Of a stretch of DNA of 64,000 nucleotides, positions 1-7,767 are shown in pieces; positions within the stretch are counted from its first letter, which is position 1, and every line of letters starts with the position of its first letter. The notes beneath the pieces were generated by a model. That model had not been told where the DNA came from. It was given only the letters and a program-made list of their open reading frames with translations, and did no database searches. The stretch spans positions 4,318,179-4,382,178 of the forward strand of contig CP126121.1 in NCBI GenBank assembly GCA_030123625.1, given 5' to 3'. A program made the position numbers and the translations under genes. This stretch comes from Nitrospira sp. (lineage in GTDB: Bacteria > Nitrospirota > Nitrospiria > Nitrospirales > Nitrospiraceae).

Positions 1-93
1 TGAATCAACCACACCGAGACCCTCGGCCTGGGCTATCAGTCGGTTGGTGAACAGCTGCGCGTAAGATGTACACAGATGATCGGTGTCAGTCAA
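1..93 (-). CDS. 5' end of an unidentified protein, cut by window edge
   Basis: An open frame runs off the left edge. It can start at a TTG at 93, preceded by AAGGAGAG at 103-110 with a nine-base spacer, which is a good ribosome binding site. The 31 visible residues (MTDTDHLCTSYAQLFTNRLI and onward) show normal amino acid composition and no stop. Too little is present to name a family. It diverges from the ferritin-like gene on the plus strand. That this is a gene is inferred from the binding site and open frame only. Confidence 0.45.
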   Translation of the reverse strand, partial: MTDTDHLCTSYAQLFTNRLIAQAEGLGVVDS

Positions 94-160
94 CCCTCCA
101 CGCTCTCCTTTCGGGAGAGCGTGGATAACCTGCCGGAATTTGCGTACTATGAGGGCCATC

Positions 161-844
161 ATGTCGTCCGACGCGGCTATGTCCATTCGGCTCCCACCGG
201 AGTGCGAGACCGCTCTCTTGGAACGGTTTCTCAAAGCCGAGGCCATGGCGCTGTGGACGGTCCGATCGGCGCGCTTACAAGACGTTCCTCCGAATGTCTA
301 TGCCTTTCTTCGAAAACACGAGGAAGATGAAGAGCAGCATTTGGCACAATTTGAGACCATGATCGGCCGTCAGCCTCGCGAACGGGAACGGCTTCCATCC
401 GTGCCGAGACAATGGCCTGCGCTGGCCGTCCAGCTCTATGGGTATGAGTCGCTGGGACTTGAATTCGCGACGTTACTGGTTACATTACGACCGGACTTGA
501 TCTCGATCCGCGAGGACGAACTTGTCCATGTGGAATTCTTCGAGCGCGAGATTCGCCGTCTTCTCAGAAGCGAGACCGTCGATGCCGAACAAGTCAGGAT
601 CTCCTCGCTTGCGTGGTGGCGGAAATTACCGCGAACAATCGATCGTTATCTCGAAGCGGCGACGCTCGGTCCGTACCGGCAGGCGCTGGCGGAGGGGATG
701 TTGGCTGCAATCGAACGACGGTTCCGTGAGACAGGACTTCTTCAAAGAAGGGATGCGACGACGATGACGTCGGTCAGGCGTGCTCCGGAAGAAGGCCGGT
801 CACGGCCCCCATCTTGCGGTACTTCTGATCCCGTTGAGCGATGA
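161..844 (+). CDS. Ferritin-like diiron-type protein
   Basis: A 227-residue helical protein with the residue pattern of a ferritin-like four-helix bundle: Glu27, Glu57-x-x-His60, Glu96 or Glu101, and Glu120-x-x-His123 could form a two-iron site. Its specific role (iron storage, oxidase, hydroxylase) cannot be told. The start at 161 has GAGGG a few bases upstream; an in-frame start at 83 also exists but adds an unconserved-looking stretch. The last 71 bases overlap the end of the convergent accA gene, and the C-terminal tail after about residue 200 looks disordered. No signal peptide is seen, so it is probably cytoplasmic. Confidence 0.6.
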   Translation: MSSDAAMSIRLPPECETALLERFLKAEAMALWTVRSARLQDVPPNVYAFLRKHEEDEEQHLAQFETMIGRQPRERERLPSVPRQWPALAVQLYGYESLGLEFATLLVTLRPDLISIREDELVHVEFFEREIRRLLRSETVDAEQVRISSLAWWRKLPRTIDRYLEAATLGPYRQALAEGMLAAIERRFRETGLLQRRDATTMTSVRRAPEEGRSRPPSCGTSDPVER

Positions 845-1745
845 GTTGTTCGACGGACACATCAAGCAGATCGAACAGGTGGTTGGTCAGCGCCTTTCCG
901 ACCAGCTCACAAACGGCTCGCGGCTCGCGATGAGCGCCGCCCAACGGTTCGGAAACAATCGTGTCGATGACACCAAGCTGGAGAAGATCGTGTGCGGTCA
1001 TTTTCAATGCTGAGGCAGCGTCGGGAACTTTTTCCGGACTGTCCCATAGAATGGCTGCACAGCCTTCAGGCGAAATGACCGAATAGACCGAATGTTCCAG
1101 CATCAGAACTCGGTCGGCGACCGCGAGGGCTAAGGCGCCTCCGCTCCCTCCCTCGCCGATAACCACGGAAATAATCGGCACCGTCAACCGGGACATGACA
1201 AGCAAATTGCGGGCGATGGCCTCCGCTTGGCCTCGCTCCTCGGCCCCGATGCCGGGATAGGCACCGGGCGTATCAATAAAGGTAATGATCGGGCGATTGA
1301 ACTTTTCCGCCATCTTCATGAGGCGGAGCGCTTTCCGATACCCTTCGGGGTTGGGCATGCCGAAGTTCCGTTGCATGCGTTCTTTAAGGGTCTTGCCTTT
1401 TTGATGACCGATCATCATCACAGGGCGATCGTTGAATCGGGCACATCCTCCCACGATGGCCCGATCATCTCCAAACACACGGTCGCCATGAAACTCGAGA
1501 AAGTCTCGCGTCAGCTCAGTGATATAGTCTAATGTGCTTGGGCGTTGTGGATGGCGCGCCAGCTGCGTTCGTTGCCAGGGGGTCAGATTTTTGTAGAGTT
1601 CGTGTTCGGCTTGTGCAAGCTTCGCGCGAAGCTTGCGAATGTCGTTTTGGACGGACGATTTTCCATTGGTGATCGTCGCAGAAAGCTTCTCGATCTTCTC
1701 TTCGATTTCTCGGATCGGCTTTTCAAATTCGAGGTAATCTCGCAT
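774..1745 (-). CDS. accA: Acetyl-CoA carboxylase carboxyltransferase subunit alpha
   Basis: Alpha subunit of the carboxyltransferase that, with AccD, moves the carboxyl group from biotin to acetyl-CoA to make malonyl-CoA, the first step of fatty acid synthesis. The N-terminal MRDYLEFEKPIREIEEKIEK is the family's usual opening, so I start at the ATG at 1745 (323 residues, close to the normal 320) rather than the TTG at 1790. The crotonase-fold core carries the typical GAEERGQAEAIARNL and GEGGSGGALALAVADR segments. It lies just downstream of dnaE on the same strand, a common pairing, and is probably co-transcribed with it. Confidence 0.95.
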   Translation of the reverse strand: MRDYLEFEKPIREIEEKIEKLSATITNGKSSVQNDIRKLRAKLAQAEHELYKNLTPWQRTQLARHPQRPSTLDYITELTRDFLEFHGDRVFGDDRAIVGGCARFNDRPVMMIGHQKGKTLKERMQRNFGMPNPEGYRKALRLMKMAEKFNRPIITFIDTPGAYPGIGAEERGQAEAIARNLLVMSRLTVPIISVVIGEGGSGGALALAVADRVLMLEHSVYSVISPEGCAAILWDSPEKVPDAASALKMTAHDLLQLGVIDTIVSEPLGGAHREPRAVCELVGKALTNHLFDLLDVSVEQLIAQRDQKYRKMGAVTGLLPEHA

Positions 1746-1795
1746 AGCCCTGTTCAATTCCGTACAACGATCAGCCACGGCACAACTCAACGCCC

Positions 1796-4700
1796 CTAAG
1801 ATAGCAAAGAGAGAGCCCCTTTGCCTAGCACTTCCTCAACATCCGACACAAAATGGTCGCTGGCGCAGACGGTGAGATGAGGGAGGGGAGCCGTCTCAGC
1901 TTCCAAGGCGCCGTCGGTCCGAAACGACATCGAGATCGAGGTACTGCCGGGATGCCGCCGAAAGACATCAAGCAACCGGGGCAACTGCTCACGGACCTCC
2001 GGGTTATCACTGAGACGGATACGGATACGTTTAATGGACTGCGCCTGAACCTCGGCCAATGGTTCGATCTTACTCCCGCGAATTTTTGTGCCCTTGTCAC
2101 CTCGATCGATCGTGCCGGTGATGCGGACGATCCGCTCCGGGACGATCAGCTCACCGGCAGTCCTGAACAAATCGGGGAATACGATCACTTCGGTGGTCCC
2201 TTGCAGATCTTCCACCGTGAGATAGGCCATTCGATCGCCCTTCTTCGTCAGCATCGATTTGACCGCCGCGATAATGCCGCAGATCTTCACCTCGCCGCCG
2301 TCGGAGCATTCTTTCAATCCCACTGTCGTGGTGGTCGACAACGCACTCAGCGTCGCTTCGTAGCGGGTAAGGGGATGGGCGGAAATATAGAATCCGGTCA
2401 GTTCCCGTTCGTACTTCAATCGTTGCGCTTGATCCCATTCCGCAAGCGAAGGCAACGGAGGTATCGGCAAGACCGCCGAGGGACTGTGCCCATTCAGTTC
2501 CTCTCCGAAGATGCTGATTTGCCCCAGCTCACGCTCCCGCTGAGCAGCCGCCCCTTCCTCTACGGCTTGATCCAGCACCGCCATCAGTTGTGCGCGCTTG
2601 GCACCGGTCGAATCGAACGCGCCGGCCTTAATCAAGCCTTCCAGCATCCGTTTGTTGACTTTGTGGAGATCGACCCGTCGGCAGAAGTCAAAGAACGATC
2701 CAAAAAGACCGTCTCGAGTCCGCACTTCCAAGACCGACTCCACGGCCCCCTCACCCACGTTCTTAATGGCCGCCAAGCCGAACCTGATTGCCCCACCGGC
2801 CACTGCGAAGAGTTTTTGGCTGGCGTTCACATCGGGCCCCAAGACTTTGATGCCGAGATCTCGGCATTCCGTGAAATAACCGACCAGCTTGTCTTGATTG
2901 CCCATGTCGGTCGTCATGAGGGCCGCCATAAATTCGGTCGGGTAGTGGGCTTTTAAGTAGGCCGTCTGATAACAGACGACGGCATAGGCGGCGGCGTGCG
3001 ACTTATTAAAACCGTATCCGGCGAATTTCTGGATCAACTCGTAGAGCTTCTCGGCTTTCTTTTCAGGAATCTTCTTCTGCTTCGCGCCATCGAGGAACTT
3101 GGCACGCAACTTTTCCATCTCTTCCGGCTTCTTTTTGCCCATCGCACGACGGAGAATATCGGCTTGGCCCAACGAGAACCCGGCCATCTTGTTGGCAATC
3201 GCCATGACCTGTTCCTGGTACACAATCACGCCATAGGTATCCTTGAGGATCGGTTCCAGTTCCGGCAACTCGTATGTGATGGGGATCTTGCCCTGCTTTC
3301 GTTTGATGAAATCAGGAATGAGATCCATCGGTCCGGGACGATAGAGCGCGATAATGGCGATGATATCTTCGAACCGGTCGGGTTTCAGTCCGGTGAGCAG
3401 ATCGCGCATACCGGAGCTTTCCAGCTGGAACAGTCCGGTTGTTTTCCCCGAGCTCAATAGGGCAAAGGTGGCGGGATCGTCGAACGGCACCTGATCGACC
3501 ACAAGCGGCGGCGCCTCGGGATGCGTTTCGTTGATGAGCGTCTCGGCTCGCCGAATCATCGTGAGGGTCTTGAGGCCGAGAAAGTCGAATTTGACCAACC
3601 CGATTTTCTCGACGTCTCCCATCGAGTACTGAGTCACAATTTCGTCATTGGCGCCCTTGTAAAGCGGCACGTGCTCGGTGAGCGGTCCTTCGGAGATCAC
3701 GACGCCCGCCGCATGGGTCGAAGCATGTCGGGCCAGACCTTCGAGGGATTGCGCATTGGCCATGAGTTCTTTGACTTTAGGGTCAGCCTCCACCAGCTCG
3801 CGCAGGCGCGGCTCCGTCTCCATAGCCTGCTGCAAGGTGATGTTCAATTGATTGGGGACCAGCTTCGCAACTTTATCGGCGTCGGCGTAGGACATTTCCA
3901 GCACGCGTCCCACATCCCGGATCGCCGCCTTGGCCCCAAGAGTCCCGAAGGTAATGATCTGAGCGACATGGTCGGTGCCGTACTTATCCACCACGTAATT
4001 GATCACCTCTCCACGGCGATCCATGCAGAAATCCATATCGATATCGGGAAGAGAGACGCGCTCGGGATTCAAAAAACGCTCGAACAAGAGCGTATAGACG
4101 AGTGGATCGAGGTCGGTAATTCGAAGGGCATACGCCACGAGACTGCCGGCGGCAGAACCTCGGCCGGGCCCGACCGGGATCCCTTGTGATCGAGCGAAAC
4201 GGATGATGTCCCAGACGATGAGGAAATAGCCCGCAAATCCCATCGAACAGATCACCATCAACTCTTCCCGGAGGCGCTGATCATAGACAGCGGAAGCAAC
4301 CCGGCTGGGCCTTTCTTGTAGTCGTTCTTTCAGACCCGCGAGTGCCAGATGCTCCAAATAGGACTCACGATCCTTGAACCCATCCGGGACGCGATACTGC
4401 GGAAGATAGGTCTTGTTCAGCGGGAGATCGAGATCGCAATGGTCGGCAATGCGGCAGGTATTCGCCACGGCGTCGGGAAACTCTGCAAACGCCGGGGCGA
4501 TTTCTTCGGTTGATTTGACGTACAGTTGATCCGTGTCGAACTTCATCCGGTTGGGATCGCCGACTGTCTTTCCCGTCTGCAGGCACAGCATCAGTTCATG
4601 CGGCCGCGCGTCTTCCTTCTTCAAGTAGTGACAATCATTGGTGCCGGCCAGTGGAATCCCGAGCTTCTTGTGAATGTCCATCAAACCGGCATTGGCTATC

Positions 4701-5260
4701 CGCTGATGATCAAGTCCGTTCGCCTGCACCTCTAGATAGAAGTGGTCCTTCCCAAAGATCTCTTGAAATTCGCCGGCCACCGCCATGGCACCCTGCATAT
4801 CGTTCTGGCCGATCAAATAGGGAATTTCACCGCTCAGGCAGCCGGAAAGCGCGATAATACCCTCGTGATGCAACTTTAACAGTTCCTTGTCGATTCGAGG
4901 CTTATAATAGAACCCTTCGAGATATCCTTTACTGACCAGCTTGATGAGGTTCTGGTAGCCGGCAAGATTTCTTGCGAGGAGAATCAGATGATAGTAATCG
5001 TTATGCGCAAGGCCGCTGTCTTTCTTGGCATGTCGGCTGCCGAGTGCCATGTAGGCCTCACAACCGATGATCGGTTTGACGCCCGCTTCTTTGGCTTTGC
5101 GATAGAACTCGACCGCGCCGAACATGTTGCCGTGATCCGTCATCGCGACAGCCGGCTGATTGAACGACTTGATCTGCCGGACCAGCGGCTCAATCTGATT
5201 CGCGCCGTCGAGGAGACTGAATTGCGTGTGGAGATGAAGATGGACGAAGGACGAAGCCAT
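1796..5260 (-). CDS. dnaE: DNA polymerase III subunit alpha
   Basis: The 1154-residue replicative polymerase catalytic subunit. It opens with the PHP domain motif HLHLHTQFSLLDG, carries the polymerase active-site segment PDIDMDFCMDRRGE near residue 400, the later SHAAAYAVVCYQTAYLKAHYP segment, and a C-terminal OB fold (VKICGIIAAVKSMLTKKGDR). Length and domain order match the DnaE1 class. It is followed by accA on the same strand, with an AGGGG at the dnaE stop. The upstream side is an accessory patch, so it is probably the first gene of its transcript. Confidence 0.97.
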   Translation of the reverse strand: MASSFVHLHLHTQFSLLDGANQIEPLVRQIKSFNQPAVAMTDHGNMFGAVEFYRKAKEAGVKPIIGCEAYMALGSRHAKKDSGLAHNDYYHLILLARNLAGYQNLIKLVSKGYLEGFYYKPRIDKELLKLHHEGIIALSGCLSGEIPYLIGQNDMQGAMAVAGEFQEIFGKDHFYLEVQANGLDHQRIANAGLMDIHKKLGIPLAGTNDCHYLKKEDARPHELMLCLQTGKTVGDPNRMKFDTDQLYVKSTEEIAPAFAEFPDAVANTCRIADHCDLDLPLNKTYLPQYRVPDGFKDRESYLEHLALAGLKERLQERPSRVASAVYDQRLREELMVICSMGFAGYFLIVWDIIRFARSQGIPVGPGRGSAAGSLVAYALRITDLDPLVYTLLFERFLNPERVSLPDIDMDFCMDRRGEVINYVVDKYGTDHVAQIITFGTLGAKAAIRDVGRVLEMSYADADKVAKLVPNQLNITLQQAMETEPRLRELVEADPKVKELMANAQSLEGLARHASTHAAGVVISEGPLTEHVPLYKGANDEIVTQYSMGDVEKIGLVKFDFLGLKTLTMIRRAETLINETHPEAPPLVVDQVPFDDPATFALLSSGKTTGLFQLESSGMRDLLTGLKPDRFEDIIAIIALYRPGPMDLIPDFIKRKQGKIPITYELPELEPILKDTYGVIVYQEQVMAIANKMAGFSLGQADILRRAMGKKKPEEMEKLRAKFLDGAKQKKIPEKKAEKLYELIQKFAGYGFNKSHAAAYAVVCYQTAYLKAHYPTEFMAALMTTDMGNQDKLVGYFTECRDLGIKVLGPDVNASQKLFAVAGGAIRFGLAAIKNVGEGAVESVLEVRTRDGLFGSFFDFCRRVDLHKVNKRMLEGLIKAGAFDSTGAKRAQLMAVLDQAVEEGAAAQRERELGQISIFGEELNGHSPSAVLPIPPLPSLAEWDQAQRLKYERELTGFYISAHPLTRYEATLSALSTTTTVGLKECSDGGEVKICGIIAAVKSMLTKKGDRMAYLTVEDLQGTTEVIVFPDLFRTAGELIVPERIVRITGTIDRGDKGTKIRGSKIEPLAEVQAQSIKRIRIRLSDNPEVREQLPRLLDVFRRHPGSTSISMSFRTDGALEAETAPLPHLTVCASDHFVSDVEEVLGKGALSLLS

Positions 5261-5606
5261 GGCGGAGGATTCTATGGAGATGGGGAGGGGAAGTCAAACG
5301 GTGATCAGCTGATTGACACAGTATGACATGCTCGCTACTTTTTGGCGCTGTCAGTCATGCAGCCGTATGACTTTGGCAGTGTGTTTTTCGATAGGAGATC
5401 GTCATCCATGATCCGACAGAGAGCGACCCACCAAAATGTCCTGCTCAACACCCGCACCAAGATGTCCAGCATCGAAGCTGTGCGATTTGCGTTCCCGCGA
5501 TGATTGGCGCACGAGAGCATTGCTTCCAGACGGCATGATCGTCGAGTTGAGGCTTGGTGAGCATTCTATCCTCTTCCGCTCTGGATGTTGACCGGTGATA
5601 GTTCTG
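5261..5606. other. Gene-poor stretch, no supported feature
   Basis: About 345 bases between dnaE and the C39-like gene. Short open frames exist on both strands but none has a convincing binding site or family resemblance. It may hold the dnaE promoter near 5270-5340 and decayed DNA; I see nothing firm. Confidence 0.4.
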
Positions 5607-6032
5607 TTATCTACAGCTCGCTTCGTACTGAATCTCGATAAACCACCGTGGCTTCATGCGGCCGAAATCGGTCCGTACATGCCGCTGTAAGCTCCGCTTT
5701 GAATCCAGCACGTAAGATCCGCTCGTATCACGGATAAAGACAACCCAATGGCAAAAGGCTTGACCTTTTACGCGATGCCACTTGATCGCCAAGAGCGCCC
5801 GATCCGGAAGCGTATTCCAGGACACAAACGGCGTTGTTCTTATCGATGCGTGAAGCCGATACTGTTTCAGGAGTCGACGCACATGAGCGGTCTCCGACCA
5901 CAGTCGCTTGTCCGCAGCATAGATACCCAGGCGATTAGCTACGTGTTTTGCGGCTGTATAACTCACGCCTGCCAGCGCCGCGACGCCGGCAATGCCGTTA
6001 CCCGTTCGCTCCAGTTGAATGACCGGCTTCAT
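5607..6032 (-). CDS. Peptidase C39-like protein lacking the catalytic cysteine
   Basis: A 141-residue protein with the overall plan of small stand-alone C39-like (papain-fold) proteins: an N-terminal Q-x(3)-TG-x-G-x-A segment, a middle LLAIKWHR segment, a His (FCHWVVFIRD) and an Asp (YVLDSKR). In the peptidase family the residue after TG is cysteine; here it is asparagine (RTGNGIAGVAALAG), so ordinary cysteine protease activity is unlikely. Another cysteine directly precedes the conserved histidine. The start at 6032 has GGAG six bases upstream. It sits in a small accessory patch and has no transporter partner nearby. Function unknown. Confidence 0.55.
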   Translation of the reverse strand: MKPVIQLERTGNGIAGVAALAGVSYTAAKHVANRLGIYAADKRLWSETAHVRRLLKQYRLHASIRTTPFVSWNTLPDRALLAIKWHRVKGQAFCHWVVFIRDTSGSYVLDSKRSLQRHVRTDFGRMKPRWFIEIQYEASCR

Positions 6033-6383
6033 CGCAACTCCAGTTCCATCTTTCGTCCTCCAGAGATGGTAAGGCCCCACAGCGTGCACCTACTCCGCCG
6101 AAGCAGCTTGATCTGTAACGGCCAGGCACCTGCACTTCCTGCGCAAGCGGATGACCCTGTCAGGAAGGCATGCTATGCTAGTCCGTATAAGAGCCACCAT
6201 ACCTTGTTCATAGGGTTCGATTCACCCTGCGACCTTCAATATGACCTCCGGTTCATGACCATTGATGTTACGCTATCCCTAACAGAAGGTGGCACATCCG
6301 GCTCGCATGTGACTCGGCTGCAACGTTGTTGGACAGCAGCATGATGCCTTGTGGTTCCACACCATTTGCAGAAAGGATTGCCG

Positions 6384-6608
6384 ATGAGCCCAACCGACGC
6401 GTCGATCTTTGATCTGAGCCCGTCAGAAAAGCTTCAGCTTGTGGAAGACTTGTGGGACGACTTGGCCGCCACTCCTGAAGAAATACCTGTTCATGACTGG
6501 CAAAAAGAAGAGCTGGCCCGGAGAAAGGCCCGCCTCACGATAAACCCGGCCTCCGGGCTCTCATGGGAAGAAGTCAAACGACGAGTCCGACATCGCCATG
6601 GCCGCTAG
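6384..6608 (+). CDS. ParE/RelE-associated antitoxin (addiction module component type)
   Basis: A 74-residue protein with the LSPSEKLQLVEDLWDDLA opening and the C-terminal W-x-E-x-(K/R)-R pattern of the short addiction-module antitoxins that precede ParE-like toxins. I start at 6384, after GAAAGG with a seven-base spacer, rather than at 6351. The stop overlaps the toxin start by 11 bases, so the two are translationally coupled. The family binds and neutralises the toxin and represses its own operon; both roles are inferred here. Confidence 0.8.
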   Translation: MSPTDASIFDLSPSEKLQLVEDLWDDLAATPEEIPVHDWQKEELARRKARLTINPASGLSWEEVKRRVRHRHGR

Positions 6609-6897
6609 GTTGATCGTTGCGCCAGAGGCTGAGCAAGACGTCGCCGAGGCCTATGCCTGGTACGAGGGAAGACGGAACGGGTTGGGGGAGGACTTCTTGA
6701 GCTGTGTCGATGCGTGTATTGAGGCGATTCGACGCACACCTGAGATGTATGGTGCCGTTCATGAAAACTATCGCCGCGGGTTGGTGCGTCGTTTTCCGTA
6801 TGCGATCTTCTATGAGTTTGGTGAAGGCCTGGTAACGGTTTACGGCATCTTGCACACCTCCCGAGATCCCAACAAATGGCGCCAACGCGTTCAGTGA
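6598..6897 (+). CDS. ParE/RelE-family toxin
   Basis: A 99-residue type II toxin of the ParE/RelE superfamily. The N-terminal VAPEAEQDVAEAYAWYE helix-pair, the central RRTPEMYGAV, the strand LVRRFPYAIFYEF and the terminal YGILHTSRDPNKW all match plant-type ParE-like toxins. It overlaps the upstream antitoxin gene by 11 bases and completes an apparently intact pair. Whether it targets gyrase or mRNA cannot be read from sequence. Confidence 0.82.
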   Translation: MAARLIVAPEAEQDVAEAYAWYEGRRNGLGEDFLSCVDACIEAIRRTPEMYGAVHENYRRGLVRRFPYAIFYEFGEGLVTVYGILHTSRDPNKWRQRVQ

Positions 6898-6969
6898 GCA
6901 GGCCTGGTTACCCCTCCAGCAAGTCGTTGGAACAACTCACAATAACTATGCACTACGAGAGTAGCTATC

Positions 6970-7209
6970 ATGAGCCTGGACCATATGTCCGAGGAATAGA
7001 TTCTGCGAATTGCTGATCCAATCATGGATAACCTCATGGAGGCTTCCACGGCAATCGATCATCCACGCCACGTCCGCGGCTTCACAGATCGGCTAAAACG
7101 CATCGTCACGTTGAAACATCTTCGCAAGGTGCAAAGGCGATCGGACGCTCTTTCTGGGCTGCGATTCTGGAGATTAACGATGCCGCTGTGTCATTGGCCA
7201 AGCATTTGA
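6970..7209 (+). pseudogene. Decayed small gene with an early stop
   Basis: From the ATG at 6970 the frame is interrupted by a TAG after nine codons, but a neighbouring frame continues as a protein-like stretch (ILRIADPIMDNLMEASTAID, then RHVRGFTDRLKRIVT). After about 7135 the similarity to a normal protein fades and the sequence merges with the PIN-like remnant. I cannot name the parent family with certainty. It is read as a remnant lying between two toxin-antitoxin loci. Confidence 0.4.
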
Positions 7210-7420
7210 TCGATGGGGGACTGATTCCCGCAACCAGCGCTGAAGATGCGTTGCATATCGCGTTAGCGACCGTCCATGGAATGGATTCCTGTTGACATGG
7301 AATTTCCGACACATCAACAACGCGGAGGCGAAAGCGCGGATTGGATCTGCTATTGAGACGCTAGGCTACGAGGGTCTCATCATCTGCTCACCGGAAGAAC
7401 TGGGAGGTATCGAGTCATGA
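7120..7420 (+). pseudogene. VapC-like PIN-domain toxin remnant, frameshifted
   Basis: A stretch reading AAILEINDAAVSLAKHLI, then ATSAEDALHIALATVHGMD, matches the C-terminal half of PIN-domain toxins, including the conserved DALHIA block. Near 7290 one base is missing, and the continuation LLTWNFRHINNAEAKARIG, CSPEELGG is in the next frame and ends at the TGA at 7418-7420. The N-terminal half with the first catalytic aspartates is absent. The toxin is therefore broken at both ends of the domain, although its downstream partner is intact. Confidence 0.65.
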
Positions 7421-7590
7421 AACCCGATCCAATTGTGGATGAAGTGCGCAAGACACGGGAAGCGCATGCAGCAAAATTTAATTATGACCTCTTGGCGATC
7501 TGCAGTGACCTAAAAAAGAAGGAAAAAGAATCTGGCCATCCTGTTGTGTCGAGACCACCCAGATTGCGACTAAAACCCACCGGAAGCTGA
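7417..7590 (+). CDS. Small conserved protein linked to PIN toxins (putative antitoxin)
   Basis: A 57-residue open frame starting with MKPDPIVDEVRKTREAHAAK and ending in a proline-rich tail. Short proteins of this type are often encoded directly after PIN-domain proteins and are taken to be the cognate antitoxin. The ATG overlaps the stop of the PIN remnant (ATGA), the expected coupling. The toxin is broken, so this gene may be an orphan antitoxin. Confidence 0.55.
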   Translation: MKPDPIVDEVRKTREAHAAKFNYDLLAICSDLKKKEKESGHPVVSRPPRLRLKPTGS

Positions 7591-7767
7591 CTCGGCGGGG
7601 CCCCTTCAGCTAAGGCCTCAGGCATTCAGACGTCTCCTTGCCCATCGTGGTTCAACCTCCGGTCGTGACCCTGCTCGTCGTTCTCTCAGCCTGGCTCATT
7701 CATGCACTGCTGACGCCATGCCGATAATGTTGCGTATGCCGGTGTTGGACGGCGCACTGGTCGCCTG

